Shown here: positions 36,186 through 45,402 of the stretch, one piece after another
Numbering within the stretch: position 1 is the stretch's first letter
Layout: the number at the start of each line of letters is the position of its first letter
Assembly (NCBI GenBank): GCA_002067365.1
Contig: MVRK01000130.1
Location: 1-64,000, forward strand
Source: Methanosaeta sp. PtaU1.Bin060
Lineage (GTDB): Archaea > Halobacteriota > Methanosarcinia > Methanotrichales > Methanotrichaceae
Direction of reading: 5' to 3'
DNA length: 64,000 nt
Made by a program: the position numbers and the translations under genes
Notes under the pieces: model-generated
Database searches by the model: none
The model's input: only the letters and a program-made list of their open reading frames with translations
Told to the model about the DNA's origin: nothing

Positions 36186-36995
36186 ATGAGGAATCCGGCT
36201 GTTGCAGGTCAGTTCTATCCCGCATCTGCAGCGGAGCTGAGGCACCAGCTGGATGAGATGTTGCAGGCCGCCAAGGGCGAGGAGGTCCAGGCGCTCGGAG
36301 CAGTCGTTCCGCACGCAGGGTACGTCTACTCTGGCGCTGTGGCAGCCGAGGTCTATTCCCGTCTTCCCGAGAGGGAGACATACGTAATCCTCGGACCAAA
36401 CCACCATGGCCTTGGAGCTGCGGTCGCGCTCTCTCGCGATTCCTGGCGAACGCCGCTGGGAATTGTCGAGACCGACATCGAGCTGGCGGATCTCCTGGCT
36501 GGCAGCATCATCGACTGTGACGAGCTGGCCCACAGGCAAGAGCACTCCATCGAGGTGCAGATACCCTTTCTCCAGGCCCGCTTCAGGGGCTTCAGGATCC
36601 TTCCCATCGCCATGGGGCTTCAGGATGAGGAGACTGCTGTCGAGGTTGGGGAGGAGGTCGCCAAGGCTGCCCTGAGGCTGAAGCGGAGCTGCACAGTCAT
36701 TGCCAGCAGCGATCTCACTCACTACGAACGCCTGGAGATCGCCCGCAAAGTGGACGCCCAGCTCATAGAGGCTATCCTTAACATGGATGTTCCTGAGCTG
36801 TATGCCAGGGTTTATAATTACAATGCCACAGCCTGCGGCTACGGGCCCATAGCAGCAGCCATGACCGCCTCGGCTTCTCTGGCGGCTGCTGCAGGCAAGG
36901 CCGCCAGCGGAAAGCTGCTTCGTTATGCTACCAGCGGAGACGTGACAGGTTCCTACGACCAGGTAGTGGGATACGGGGCGATCGTCTTCGCCTGA
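36186..36995 (+). CDS. MEMO1 family protein
   Basis: A 269-aa protein of the MEMO family, a dioxygenase-like fold with a metal site. Conserved segments: NPAVAGQFYPAS, PHAGYVYSGAVAA, LGPNHHGLG, EHSIEVQIPFLQ and ASSDLTHY, whose histidines match the copper/iron ligands described for human MEMO. The archaeal function is unknown. It sits between rps2 and mevalonate kinase, an association found in many archaea. Confidence 0.92.
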   Translation: MRNPAVAGQFYPASAAELRHQLDEMLQAAKGEEVQALGAVVPHAGYVYSGAVAAEVYSRLPERETYVILGPNHHGLGAAVALSRDSWRTPLGIVETDIELADLLAGSIIDCDELAHRQEHSIEVQIPFLQARFRGFRILPIAMGLQDEETAVEVGEEVAKAALRLKRSCTVIASSDLTHYERLEIARKVDAQLIEAILNMDVPELYARVYNYNATACGYGPIAAAMTASASLAAAAGKAASGKLLRYATSGDVTGSYDQVVGYGAIVFA

Positions 36996-37006
36996 CGGAG
37001 GCTCTC

Positions 37007-37963
37007 TTGACAGCAGCATCGGCTCCGGGCAAGGTGATCCTCTTCGGAGAGCATGCTGTCGTCTCAGGCGCGGCCGCCATTGGTGGGGCTATTGATCTGC
37101 GGGCCAGGGTGAGCGTGGAGGACATGCCGGGACGAACCCAGATCGATGCCTTTAACCTGACGCTTCAGGGGTTCTCCTTTGATCTGATCTCGGGCCAGCT
37201 TAATTCCGCCGAGGCCGAGAACGCCATAAGGTACATCTCTGCTGTTCTTAAGGAGTTTCGGGCAGATGATCTCAGAGTCAGCGTCGAGTCCAGCATCCCG
37301 ACAGCCTCGGGCCTGGGTTCTTCGGCTGCCATTGTGGTAGCAGCCATCGCAGCCCTCAACAGCCACATGGATCTCGGGCTCTCCCAAAAGGAGATCGCAT
37401 CCAAGGCACACGAGATTGAGAGGGCGGTGCAGCATGGCCTTGGAAGCCCCACGGACACTGCCCTGGCTACATATGGCGGCCATTGTCTCGTCGCCGGAGG
37501 GGTTAAGCCCATCGATCTGCCCTGCCTTGATCTTGTCGTGGGTTGTACGGGGCTGCCTCACGATACCAGAACCGAGGTGGAACGTGTCCAGAGCCTGCGC
37601 CGACGCCGGCCTGAGATAGTGGGCCCAGTCTTCCAGGCCATAGGGGCCGTCTCCTCTGAGGCGGTCTCAGTGATGAGGGAGCATAGACTGGATGAATTGG
37701 GAGAGCTGATGAACATCAACCACGGGCTTCTGGAGGCTCTGGGCGTCGGCACAAGAGAGCTGTGCGAGTTGGTTTATGCAGCCCGCGGCGCGGGCAGAGC
37801 TCTTGGCGCAAAGATCACTGGTGCCGGGGGCGGGGGCTGTATGATAGCTCTGCCCCGCCCCGATGGGAAAGCCGCCCTGATGGTCGCCCTGGAGCAGGCG
37901 AGGGGCAGGGCCTTCATCGTCAGGACAGGCTGTGAGGGCGTGAGGGTGGAGACGAGCACATGA
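37007..37963 (+). CDS. mvk: Mevalonate kinase
   Basis: Phosphorylates mevalonate in the archaeal isoprenoid route. The 318-aa GHMP kinase has APGKVILFGEHAVV, the ATP loop PTASGLGSSAAI and the C-terminal KITGAGGGGCMIAL. TTG start with GGAGG 5 nt upstream. Its stop overlaps the next gene by ATGA. The operon then continues through isopentenyl phosphate kinase and isomerase. The decarboxylase steps are not in the window. Confidence 0.95.
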   Translation: MTAASAPGKVILFGEHAVVSGAAAIGGAIDLRARVSVEDMPGRTQIDAFNLTLQGFSFDLISGQLNSAEAENAIRYISAVLKEFRADDLRVSVESSIPTASGLGSSAAIVVAAIAALNSHMDLGLSQKEIASKAHEIERAVQHGLGSPTDTALATYGGHCLVAGGVKPIDLPCLDLVVGCTGLPHDTRTEVERVQSLRRRRPEIVGPVFQAIGAVSSEAVSVMREHRLDELGELMNINHGLLEALGVGTRELCELVYAARGAGRALGAKITGAGGGGCMIALPRPDGKAALMVALEQARGRAFIVRTGCEGVRVETST

Positions 37964-38709
37964 CGAGGGTCCTGAAGATCGGCGGTTCCATCCTGACTGA
38001 CAAGAGACGCGATGCTGCGGCGCGGCCCGAGGAGATCAGGCGCGTGGCAGAGGAGATAGCATCATCGCCAGAGGATCTTGTGCTCGTGCACGGTGCAGGC
38101 TCCTTTGGACATATTCCTGCCAGGAGATATGGTCTGCCTGAGAGCTTCAGCCCCGAAGGTCTGTTGCAGACGCACAAATCTGTGGCCAGGCTGAATGATC
38201 TCGTGGTCGAAGCCCTGAGCAGGGCGGGAGCCTCTCCCATGCCTGTTCATCCACTATCCTGCACCCTTCTCAAGGATGGGCGGATAGAGGCGTTGGCCGT
38301 AAAGCCTCTGAGGGAGATGGTCAGGGATGGGCTCCTGCCGGTTCTGCACGGGGATGTGGCCATGGATGCATCACGAAAGGCCGGAATCGTCTCAGGGGAT
38401 CAGCTCGTGCCCTACATTGCCAGGGCTCTGGGGGCAGATGTGGTGGCTGTCGGCACTGATGTTGATGGCGTGCTGGTCTCAGGCAGCCCCATTGCCGAGA
38501 TGACTCGGGCGGATCTGGCGTCCTTAGAGGGCGCTCTCGGAGGAAGCACGGGCGTGGATGTGACAGGTGGCATGAAGGGGAAGCTCCTCGAGCTGCTCGA
38601 TCTGGCAGACGACGGAATAGGCTCTGTGATCTTCAACGCCTCAAGAGAGGGCAACATATCGAGGGCTCTCATGGGCGAGCACCTGGGCACAAGGGTGAGG
38701 GCAATTTGA
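37960..38709 (+). CDS. ipk: Isopentenyl phosphate kinase
   Basis: Converts isopentenyl phosphate to isopentenyl diphosphate, the hallmark of the modified archaeal mevalonate pathway. The 249-aa amino-acid-kinase-fold protein has VLKIGGSILTDK, HGAGSFGHIPA with the catalytic His, VAVGTDVDGVL and TGGMKGKL. 4-nt overlaps on both sides imply translational coupling. Confidence 0.95.
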   Translation: MTRVLKIGGSILTDKRRDAAARPEEIRRVAEEIASSPEDLVLVHGAGSFGHIPARRYGLPESFSPEGLLQTHKSVARLNDLVVEALSRAGASPMPVHPLSCTLLKDGRIEALAVKPLREMVRDGLLPVLHGDVAMDASRKAGIVSGDQLVPYIARALGADVVAVGTDVDGVLVSGSPIAEMTRADLASLEGALGGSTGVDVTGGMKGKLLELLDLADDGIGSVIFNASREGNISRALMGEHLGTRVRAI

Positions 38710-39803
38710 TGACCTCCGCCACATCCAGCCGCAAGCTGGACCACATCAGGATCTGCCTGGAGAAGCCTGTGGAGGCAGAGGCCAGGCCCTTCGATGATCT
38801 GGTTATGATCCACAGGGCTCTTCCTGAGATCGACGAGAAGGAGATCGATACCGAGTGCAGTTTCCTCGGGAGACATCTGAAGGCCCCATTGATCATCAGC
38901 GCCATGACTGGCGGTCATCCCGAGGTCAAGAAGATAAACGTCCGCCTGGCGCAGGCAGCCGAGGAGACGGGTGTGGCCCTGGGAGTAGGCTCACAGAGGG
39001 CGGCTCTCGAGGACAAAAGCCTGGAGGATACCTTCTGCGCTGTCAGGGATGCGGCCCCCGATGTTCCCATAGTGGGCAATATCGGAGCCGTCCAGCTCAA
39101 AAGGTCGGGGCCCGAGGTCCTGGGGCGGCTCGCCGAGATGATAGATGCAGATGCTGTGGCGGTCCACCTCAACTTCCTGCAGGAGAGCATCCAGCCTGAG
39201 GGCGATAAGGATGCGTCGGGCGTCCTGGAGGCGATAAGATCGGCTCTTTCGGGTTCTGTTCCCCTCATAGTCAAGGAGACTGGCGCGGGCATATCAAGAG
39301 AGGTGGCGTCGGAGCTTGTTGAAGCAGGTGTCAAGGTCATCGACGTCTCTGGAGCGGGCGGCATGAGCTGGTCAGGGGTTGAGGCTTATCGGGCAGCAGA
39401 GAAGGGCGATCTTGAGCTTGAGCAGATGGGAAGGCTCTTCTGGAACTGGGGGGTTCCAACGCCTGCCAGCATAGTGGAGTGCAGGGCAGCAGGCGCTGAT
39501 GTAATCTCATCCGGTGGTGTCAGAAGCGGCCTGGATGTCGCCAAGAGCCTGGCGCTGGGCGCATTCCTGGCAGGAGCTGCCCTCCCCATGCTCGCCCCGG
39601 CAACAAAGAGCAAGGATGCCGTGGTGAAGGCAATAAAAGCTTATCAGCGGGGTCTTCGGATCTCCATGTTCCTGTGCGGCTGTGAGAACCTATCGCAGCT
39701 GAACGGCTCGCCCCTCGTGATCATGGGAAGGACGAGGGAGTGGCTGGAGAGCCGGGGTTTCGAAACAAGAAAATTTTCTATTTACAGAGAGTTGTCAAGA
39801 TGA
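38706..39803 (+). CDS. fni: Isopentenyl-diphosphate delta-isomerase type 2
   Basis: FMN- and NADPH-dependent isomerase interconverting IPP and DMAPP. The 365-aa TIM barrel shows LDHIRICLEKPV, ISAMTGGHPEVKKIN, GVGSQRAALED, HLNFLQESIQPEG, DVSGAGGMSW and SGGVRSGLDVAKSLALGA. Overlaps its neighbours by 4 nt on each side. Confidence 0.96.
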   Translation: MMTSATSSRKLDHIRICLEKPVEAEARPFDDLVMIHRALPEIDEKEIDTECSFLGRHLKAPLIISAMTGGHPEVKKINVRLAQAAEETGVALGVGSQRAALEDKSLEDTFCAVRDAAPDVPIVGNIGAVQLKRSGPEVLGRLAEMIDADAVAVHLNFLQESIQPEGDKDASGVLEAIRSALSGSVPLIVKETGAGISREVASELVEAGVKVIDVSGAGGMSWSGVEAYRAAEKGDLELEQMGRLFWNWGVPTPASIVECRAAGADVISSGGVRSGLDVAKSLALGAFLAGAALPMLAPATKSKDAVVKAIKAYQRGLRISMFLCGCENLSQLNGSPLVIMGRTREWLESRGFETRKFSIYRELSR

Positions 39804-41137
39804 AGGATATTGCAATCGTCGCCGTCGGAGGCTACAACGAGATTGGCCGAAATATGACGGCAATCAGGATAGGAAAGGACATTGTGATCATGGACATGGG
39901 CATTCGCCTGGATCGCGTGCAGATTCATGAGGACACCGATGTGGAATCGCTGCATGCCTCAGATCTGATAGCCATGGGTGCCATCCCTGATGACAGCATC
40001 ATGGAGGGCATCGATGGAAAGGTGAGGGCGATCGCATGCACCCACGGTCATCTGGATCACATCGGGGCCATCTCTAAGTTGGCCCATAAGTATCGTGCGC
40101 CGATCATCGCCACGCCTTTCACAGCAGATCTCATTCAGCAGGAGATCAAGTCCGAGAGGATCTTCGGCGTGAACAATCCCATAAGGGCCATGAACGCCGG
40201 AGAGCGCTTTCAGGTCACTGACGAGATCGAACTCGAGTTCATTCGCGTGCAGCACAGCATCGTGGATTGCGTCTTTGCCGCCATTCACACGCCCAAGGGC
40301 ACTATAATCTACGCCAATGACTACAAGATCGACCGCTCTCCGACATTGGGCGAGCCGCCTGACTTCTCAAGGCTGAGGGCCCTGGGAAAAGAGGGAGTTC
40401 TGGCGCTGATCACAGAGACCACGAATGCGGCTGTCTCGGGAAAGACGCCGTCAGAGCAGATCGCGAAGGACCTCGTATGGGATGTGATCATTGGGACTGA
40501 GGAGACGAGGTCGGGCCTCATGGTCACGACATTCTCCTCGCACATCGCCCGAATAAGGGCGATCATCGAGGCTGCGAAGAAGATCGGCAGGAAGCCTGTC
40601 CTCCTGGGCAGGTCGATGGAGAAGTACTGGGGCACGGCTGTGCGCACAGGGTATGCCGAGCATGGGGATGTAACAGTTTACGGAAGAAGGAAGTCCGTGG
40701 ATAAGGCCTTAAAGAGGATAATGAACGAGGGCAAAGACAAGTACCTGCCCATCATGACGGGACACCAGGGTGAGCCCGGAGCCATCCTGAGCCGCGTGGC
40801 CAACGGGGAGACTGACTATCTCGTCGAGTCGGGGGACAAGGTCATATTCTCCGCGGGCATCATACCCCAGCCATTGAACGAGTCCAACCGCCACACAGTT
40901 GTGACGAAGCTGAAGATGCGCGGCGGCAGAATATACGACAATGTTCACGTATCTGGCCATGCCTGCAGGGAGGATCACTGGGAGCTTCTGCGGATGATAA
41001 ACCCGGAGCATGTGATACCAAGCCACGGTAACCTGGTCAGCCATGGAAACTACCTGATGATGGCTGAGGAGACGGGCTACTCTCTAGGCTCGAATATTCA
41101 TCTGGTGAGGAATGGCCAGGAGCTTCTGATCGATTAG
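39800..41137 (+). CDS. rnj: Ribonuclease J
   Basis: Beta-CASP metallo-beta-lactamase exonuclease that degrades or trims RNA 5'-3'. The 445-aa protein (ATG 39800) has the zinc motif THGHLDH, then ANDYKID, VTTFSSHIARI (beta-CASP), and SGHACREDH and PSHGN near the end. Embedding in the isoprenoid operon is a known archaeal arrangement with no explained link. Longer upstream frames overlap fni and are not used. Confidence 0.94.
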   Translation: MKDIAIVAVGGYNEIGRNMTAIRIGKDIVIMDMGIRLDRVQIHEDTDVESLHASDLIAMGAIPDDSIMEGIDGKVRAIACTHGHLDHIGAISKLAHKYRAPIIATPFTADLIQQEIKSERIFGVNNPIRAMNAGERFQVTDEIELEFIRVQHSIVDCVFAAIHTPKGTIIYANDYKIDRSPTLGEPPDFSRLRALGKEGVLALITETTNAAVSGKTPSEQIAKDLVWDVIIGTEETRSGLMVTTFSSHIARIRAIIEAAKKIGRKPVLLGRSMEKYWGTAVRTGYAEHGDVTVYGRRKSVDKALKRIMNEGKDKYLPIMTGHQGEPGAILSRVANGETDYLVESGDKVIFSAGIIPQPLNESNRHTVVTKLKMRGGRIYDNVHVSGHACREDHWELLRMINPEHVIPSHGNLVSHGNYLMMAEETGYSLGSNIHLVRNGQELLID

Positions 41138-41165
41138 GCGGTTTCAGGATGGAGGTGATGATGAG

Positions 41166-42128
41166 ATGATGGACAAAGAGCTGGAAATGCGCGCTGCAAT
41201 GATATCGGCGGCCGTGGAGAAGCTGCTGCCGGTGGTGCATCCAGAGGAGCTTTACAAGGCAGGCAGACATTTGGTGGACTCGGGCGGAAAGAGGCTGCGG
41301 CCTTCAATGCTCCTCCTCGCGGGCGAGGCCCTGGGCGTGGATGCTGCAGCCCTGGCTCCGGCGGCCGTCTCCATCGAGCTGATCCACAACTTCACATTGA
41401 TTCATGACGACATCATGGACAATGCCGATGTCAGACGCGGGCGCGCCGCGGTGCACAAGCTTTGGGGAGTCTCGGGGGCCATTCTGGCTGGGGATACTCT
41501 CTACTCCAAAGCCTTTCAGGTTCTGGGCTCATCTCCAGCAGAGCCAAAGCTCGTCCTCGATGCCATGAATGTGCTCTCCAGGACATGCACAGCCATTTGC
41601 GAAGGCCAGTGGCTGGACCTGGAGTTCGAGAACCGCGAGGAGGTCTCGGAGGAGGAGTACATGGAGATGATCGAGAAGAAGACGGGAGTGCTCTATGGTG
41701 CTTCTGCATGCATGGGGGCGATCCTCGCAGGGGCCAGGCTCAAGACCACTCAGAGGCTGGAGGAGTTCGGAAGGCTGACTGGCATGGGCTTCCAGATTCA
41801 GGATGATGTTCTCGATCTGACTGCACCCGAGAAGGTCCTGGGAAAGAGGCGCGGCGGAGACCTTGTCGAGGGAAAGAAGACTCTGATCATGATTCATGCC
41901 CTGGATCACGGAGTCAGGCCGGATGTCTTCGGCAAGAAGGGTGCCTCTATAGAGGAGATAGAGAAGTCCATTGCTGTTCTTGAGAGGAGCGGATCGATAG
42001 AATATGCCTCCACCAGGGCGATCGAGCTGGTGGCGCGGGGAAAGGGGGCGCTCGATGTGCTGCCCGACTCGCCAGCAAAGGCGCTTCTGCTTGATCTGGC
42101 TGACTTCATGATCCGGCGAAGGTACTGA
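41166..42128 (+). CDS. idsA: Geranylgeranyl diphosphate synthase (short-chain prenyltransferase)
   Basis: Builds the C15/C20 isoprenoid chains for archaeal ether lipids. The 320-aa protein has GGKRLRPSMLLL, first Asp-rich motif DDIMDNADVRRG and second motif QIQDDVLDL. Bulky residues before the first motif, which set chain length, read NFTLIHDD. GGAGGTGATGATGAG precedes the ATG. Last gene of the isoprenoid operon. Confidence 0.94.
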   Translation: MMDKELEMRAAMISAAVEKLLPVVHPEELYKAGRHLVDSGGKRLRPSMLLLAGEALGVDAAALAPAAVSIELIHNFTLIHDDIMDNADVRRGRAAVHKLWGVSGAILAGDTLYSKAFQVLGSSPAEPKLVLDAMNVLSRTCTAICEGQWLDLEFENREEVSEEEYMEMIEKKTGVLYGASACMGAILAGARLKTTQRLEEFGRLTGMGFQIQDDVLDLTAPEKVLGKRRGGDLVEGKKTLIMIHALDHGVRPDVFGKKGASIEEIEKSIAVLERSGSIEYASTRAIELVARGKGALDVLPDSPAKALLLDLADFMIRRRY

Positions 42129-42183
42129 GAATGTGAACAACAAAGGTGTAAAACGCCTCTCTATCATGTGATCTTGTCCATGT

Positions 42184-42201
42184 GAGGTTGCAGCCAACCT
42201 C
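42184..42201 (+). terminator. Hairpin after the isoprenoid operon
   Basis: A perfect 7-bp stem GAGGTTG/CAACCTC with loop CAGC, 56 nt after the GGPP synthase stop. No T-run follows, so 3' processing rather than classical termination is possible. Confidence 0.35.
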
Positions 42202-42289
42202 CGGGGCAACATCAAAAAACTCGGGCGAACAGGAATCGCCTTAAATATCAAGCGGATCAGTTACAATTAATCTTGAGGGGAGATGACTG

Positions 42290-43012
42290 ATGCACAAATG
42301 GCTGATCCTTCTGTTGATGCTGTCGATGCTTATTGGCGGCAATGCGCTGTGTGAAGTGAGATCTGTTCCTGCGACACAGGACGTCTATGTCAGCCTCGGC
42401 ACGGGCGATGAGCAGGCCTTCAACAAGACGGATATCCTCCGCTGTGAGATCAATGTCACAGACTTCAATGGGACAAAAGTGAAGGCGTATCCTGGCGCGC
42501 CGATGATACAGTTCGATATCACCGATCTCAACATGACCGAGGATGATGTGGGAATTCTTGTTCTAAAGGCTGCATCCATCGCGAAGAACGGCAGTGACTC
42601 GGCTATGGTGACGCTTCTGACAATCGGCTCTGACTGGACGGAAGATTCGGATCTTCCTGAGCTTCTCCTCAACGTCCTGCCCGTCTGGAATATCATCAAC
42701 AGGAATGATCTCACTCTGATGAGCACCGACACAGACGGCGATAATATCTTCGCCTTTGACGTCTCCAATAAGCTTCTTGCGGCAAAGGCAAAAGGGGATC
42801 AAATCTCATTCCTCCTCGAGGCCATAAGCAACAGCAGCTACAGAGTGGACTTCTTCTCCACAAAGAGCGGTCAAGGGCCCTATCTGATGGTGATGCCCTA
42901 TCCCGGCAGGCTGATCGCCAATCAGACGGCAGCGTTTGGTCAATCCTCTTCGACCAATCTGAGCAATGGATCTTCGAAGACGAATCCGATCGTTCTGACA
43001 AAGAAGCCCTAA
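42290..43012 (+). CDS. Secreted protein with DNRLRE-like beta domain
   Basis: A 240-aa secreted protein. Residues 1-21 are a signal peptide. The body has many N-x-S/T sequons and the pattern of DNRLRE-type carbohydrate-binding modules (AFNKTDILRCEIN, IQFDITDLNMTEDDVGILVLKA, FAFDVSNKLLAAKAKGDQISFLLEA, VDFFSTKSG). The C-terminal 35 residues are Ser/Asn/Thr-rich. Probably a surface or matrix protein. Family call by eye only. Confidence 0.65.
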   Translation: MHKWLILLLMLSMLIGGNALCEVRSVPATQDVYVSLGTGDEQAFNKTDILRCEINVTDFNGTKVKAYPGAPMIQFDITDLNMTEDDVGILVLKAASIAKNGSDSAMVTLLTIGSDWTEDSDLPELLLNVLPVWNIINRNDLTLMSTDTDGDNIFAFDVSNKLLAAKAKGDQISFLLEAISNSSYRVDFFSTKSGQGPYLMVMPYPGRLIANQTAAFGQSSSTNLSNGSSKTNPIVLTKKP

Positions 43013-43256
43013 ATGGCCAGCCAGATATCGGGGACCGACAAGACCTCGACGTCGAAGAGGGCTGAACTGGCATCGAAGGCCAGGCGCGACTTCGACAGGG
43101 CTTCTTCAATGAGTGCCCGAATAGCCCTCTTGATGAAGAGTCGCAGTTCGAGAATGCCCTTCAGGATATTGCAGAAGATGACCCTGGAACCAATGCAGTA
43201 TCTTTATATCTTCAGAGGGTATACAGATGCTAGAAATTATTAGGAGGAATCTAGAA

Positions 43257-43529
43257 ATGGTCTCCAGGAATTTGGCCCTGGCAATTCTCGCTTTCGGGCT
43301 GCTGTCGATATCCCTCGCTGCAGCGACTGATTGCCATCGATGTTCGTATCCGTGGATGACGTCTTATGAGTGTTGTTGGCCGCAATACTATACTTATCCC
43401 TGCACATATCTGAGCTACGACTATTGCTGTCCATCGTGCTGCTGTTACTATCCATACTCCTATGAGAATTGCGGGCGGCTGTACGGCTATAATTATCCGT
43501 GCCAGTATTATCTGCCTTACAGATATTAA
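43257..43529 (+). CDS. Secreted Cys/Tyr-rich small protein
   Basis: A 90-aa precursor. Residues 1-22 form a signal peptide (LALAILAFGLLSISLAAA). The predicted 67-residue mature part contains 12 Cys and 19 Tyr, including CCC and several CC pairs (DYCCPSCCCYYPYSY). ATG 43257 is favoured by TAGGAGGAATC upstream. The composition suggests a disulfide-bonded or metal-binding surface peptide, or a dityrosine-type matrix component. No known family recognised. Poly-T follows the stop. Confidence 0.7.
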   Translation: MVSRNLALAILAFGLLSISLAAATDCHRCSYPWMTSYECCWPQYYTYPCTYLSYDYCCPSCCCYYPYSYENCGRLYGYNYPCQYYLPYRY

Positions 43530-43531
43530 CA

Positions 43532-43538
43532 TTTTTTT
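43532..43538 (+). terminator. Poly-T terminator
   Basis: Seven T residues 3 nt after the stop codon of the Cys/Tyr-rich gene, in AT-rich DNA. Confidence 0.5.
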
Positions 43539-43695
43539 AATTTGTTATGATATCATTAAGTGATCGGCAATTAATGATTAATAAATTATAATTAATAATT
43601 ACTGATATTATCCGATTCCATCAGTGATTATTAGACTATCAACAAGACCGCACCATCCTGGAAAACCAAAAGAAGGTCGCAGCCCTCTTCGGGAG

Positions 43696-44391
43696 ATGAG
43701 TCTCATTGAGCCGCAGAGATTGAAGGCGCTGAGAAAGCGGGTTATAATCCGGTTTGGATTAGCTGCGGTCCTGATTCCGGCGATCCTCTTTGCCATGGCA
43801 GGCACACTGAATTACTGGCAAGGCTGGCTCTACTGGATGGTTCTCATCATTCCCATGCTCTTTGCGGTGAGCTATCTTCTGAGGGCTGATCCAGAGCTTC
43901 TGGAGCGGCGGATGAAGTCTCATGAGAGGGAGCATGAACAGCAGATAATCGTTCGTCTTGGGTCCGCGGTTTGGGTCGCAGGATTCATGGTCATCGCCCT
44001 CGATCTGAGGTTGCAGGGTTTGAATCAAGTGCCAGCCTTCATCGCCCTCGCAGCGGATGCGGGTGTGTTCCTAGGATACTGCCTAGTCCTCTGGGTCTTC
44101 AGGGAGAATACCTACGCATCCCGCACTGTCGAGGTGGTGGAGGGACAAAAGGTGATCACGACAGGGGCGTACTCCATCGTCCGCCATCCCATGTACCTGG
44201 GTTCCATCATCATGATCCTCTTCACGCCTATAGCTCTTGGCTCATGGTGGGCGGTTCCTGTCTTCTCCCTTTACATCCCTGTCTTGATATGGCGAATCTT
44301 CAATGAAGAGAGGGTGCTGCTGAGGGATTTGCCGGGCTATCGGGAGTATTGCATGAAGAGGCCGTATCGCCTGGTGCCATACGTCTGGTGA
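43696..44391 (+). CDS. Isoprenylcysteine carboxyl methyltransferase-like membrane protein
   Basis: A 231-aa integral membrane methyltransferase of the ICMT/PEMT fold. About five membrane helices precede the SAM-binding C-terminal motif YSIVRHPMYLGSII, with NEERVLLRDLPGYREYCMKRPYRLVPYVW closing the protein. ATG 43696 gives the usual N-terminus; a longer frame from 43624 is less likely. The archaeal substrate is unknown, since protein prenylation of the eukaryotic kind is not established here. Confidence 0.85.
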   Translation: MSLIEPQRLKALRKRVIIRFGLAAVLIPAILFAMAGTLNYWQGWLYWMVLIIPMLFAVSYLLRADPELLERRMKSHEREHEQQIIVRLGSAVWVAGFMVIALDLRLQGLNQVPAFIALAADAGVFLGYCLVLWVFRENTYASRTVEVVEGQKVITTGAYSIVRHPMYLGSIIMILFTPIALGSWWAVPVFSLYIPVLIWRIFNEERVLLRDLPGYREYCMKRPYRLVPYVW

Positions 44392-44763
44392 ATCTTTTGG
44401 CTATAGGGCCACATAATGGGGGTCGGACCGTCGCGATCCAAGGGACTCGGCCTCGGGGTGTCAGATATCCATCGGACTGATTAGTATGGTCGGAAGCGTT
44501 TGTCTCAATCGTCTATATATTTCGCGACTCTCTATAAGCTAAATATTGGCTCAGGGGTAGGAAATTATTCTCCCTCCTACTTTTACCTGCCTTCTGAGCC
44601 ACTCTCTTCTCCGTGTATCACCGAGATGCAGGCCCCATTTCTTCTCCAAGGCTTGCCGCATAATCTCTTCAGGCATGAATTGGAATCTCGATTCGATTGA
44701 AGAACATCCGTTCAAACGTCATCTTGAAGATCTCGGAGATCCAATTAATTCAGGGAGATGTTC
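44392..44763. other. 372-bp gap between the ICMT-like gene and tspO
   Basis: Mostly without features. On the minus strand a short 41-codon frame (44551-44676) is listed separately. TATA-like TCTATATATT occurs at 44511-44520. Confidence 0.4.
44551..44676 (-). CDS. Possible 41-aa basic small protein
   Basis: ATG 44676 to TGA 44551 encodes a helical, Arg/Lys-rich peptide (MPEEIMRQALEKKWGLHLG, then TRRREWLRRQVKVGGRIISYP). Its composition looks protein-like and it is too short for usual gene calling. No Shine-Dalgarno or clear TATA is seen, so it may be a remnant. Confidence 0.25.
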   Translation of the reverse strand: MPEEIMRQALEKKWGLHLGDTRRREWLRRQVKVGGRIISYP

Positions 44764-45243
44764 ATGGAGAAGAGCGATCTTTTTCGTCTGATTCTGAGCA
44801 TTATTATATGCCAAATGGCAGGCGTCATAGGATCAATATTCACGGCAAGTTCGGTGGCAAGCTGGTATCCGACCCTTGTTAAGCCTTCTATAACGCCACC
44901 AGGATTCTATATCGGATCGATCTGGATTGCCCTTTTCACGCTAATGGGCATCTCCCTTTTTCTCATCTGGAGGCATCATTCCGATGGTTCGGATGCCAGG
45001 GGTGCCCTCTATTTCTTCGCGGCTCAGCTGGTCGTAAATACTCTGTGGAGTGCGGCGTTCTTCGGCATGCAATCACCTATTAGCGGCTTGGTGGTCATCG
45101 CCCTCTTATGGATCCTGATTCTCATCACCATCGTCAAGTTCCTGCCCTTGAATCGCGCTGCGGCATTCTTGCTGGTTCCCTATATCCTCTGGGTGAGCTT
45201 CGCAGCGTACTTGAACTACTTGATTTGGAGATTGAATCCATGA
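44764..45243 (+). CDS. tspO: TspO/MBR family membrane protein
   Basis: A 159-aa tryptophan-rich sensory protein with five membrane helices, which in bacteria binds and degrades porphyrins. Signatures: SWYPTLVKPSITPPGFYIG and NTLWSAAFFGMQSP. ATG 44764 follows GGGAGATGTTC; ATG 44758 is possible. Given the tetrapyrrole operon elsewhere in the window, a porphyrin-related role is plausible but not shown. Confidence 0.9.
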   Translation: MEKSDLFRLILSIIICQMAGVIGSIFTASSVASWYPTLVKPSITPPGFYIGSIWIALFTLMGISLFLIWRHHSDGSDARGALYFFAAQLVVNTLWSAAFFGMQSPISGLVVIALLWILILITIVKFLPLNRAAAFLLVPYILWVSFAAYLNYLIWRLNP

Positions 45244-45402
45244 ACAACATACGTCCGTGGGATAATCTCCTTAGATCGATTTTCGGCTCTCAGAAGTCGG
45301 ATTATGACCTGCACACTCTGAGATGACCTCTGCGGCATCCCGGGTAATCGATCTGTACTATCCGATTCTTGGCATTAGAGGAGCACGTCTCCCGATGACG
45401 CA

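Noticed and set aside
43013-43243. Short frame directly after the DNRLRE-like gene
   Set aside because: Starts at the base after a stop codon, lacks a Shine-Dalgarno and is basic/Met-rich without a pattern. A different frame (QFENALQDIAEDDPGTNAV) looks a little more protein-like but has no start and an early stop, so I left both out.
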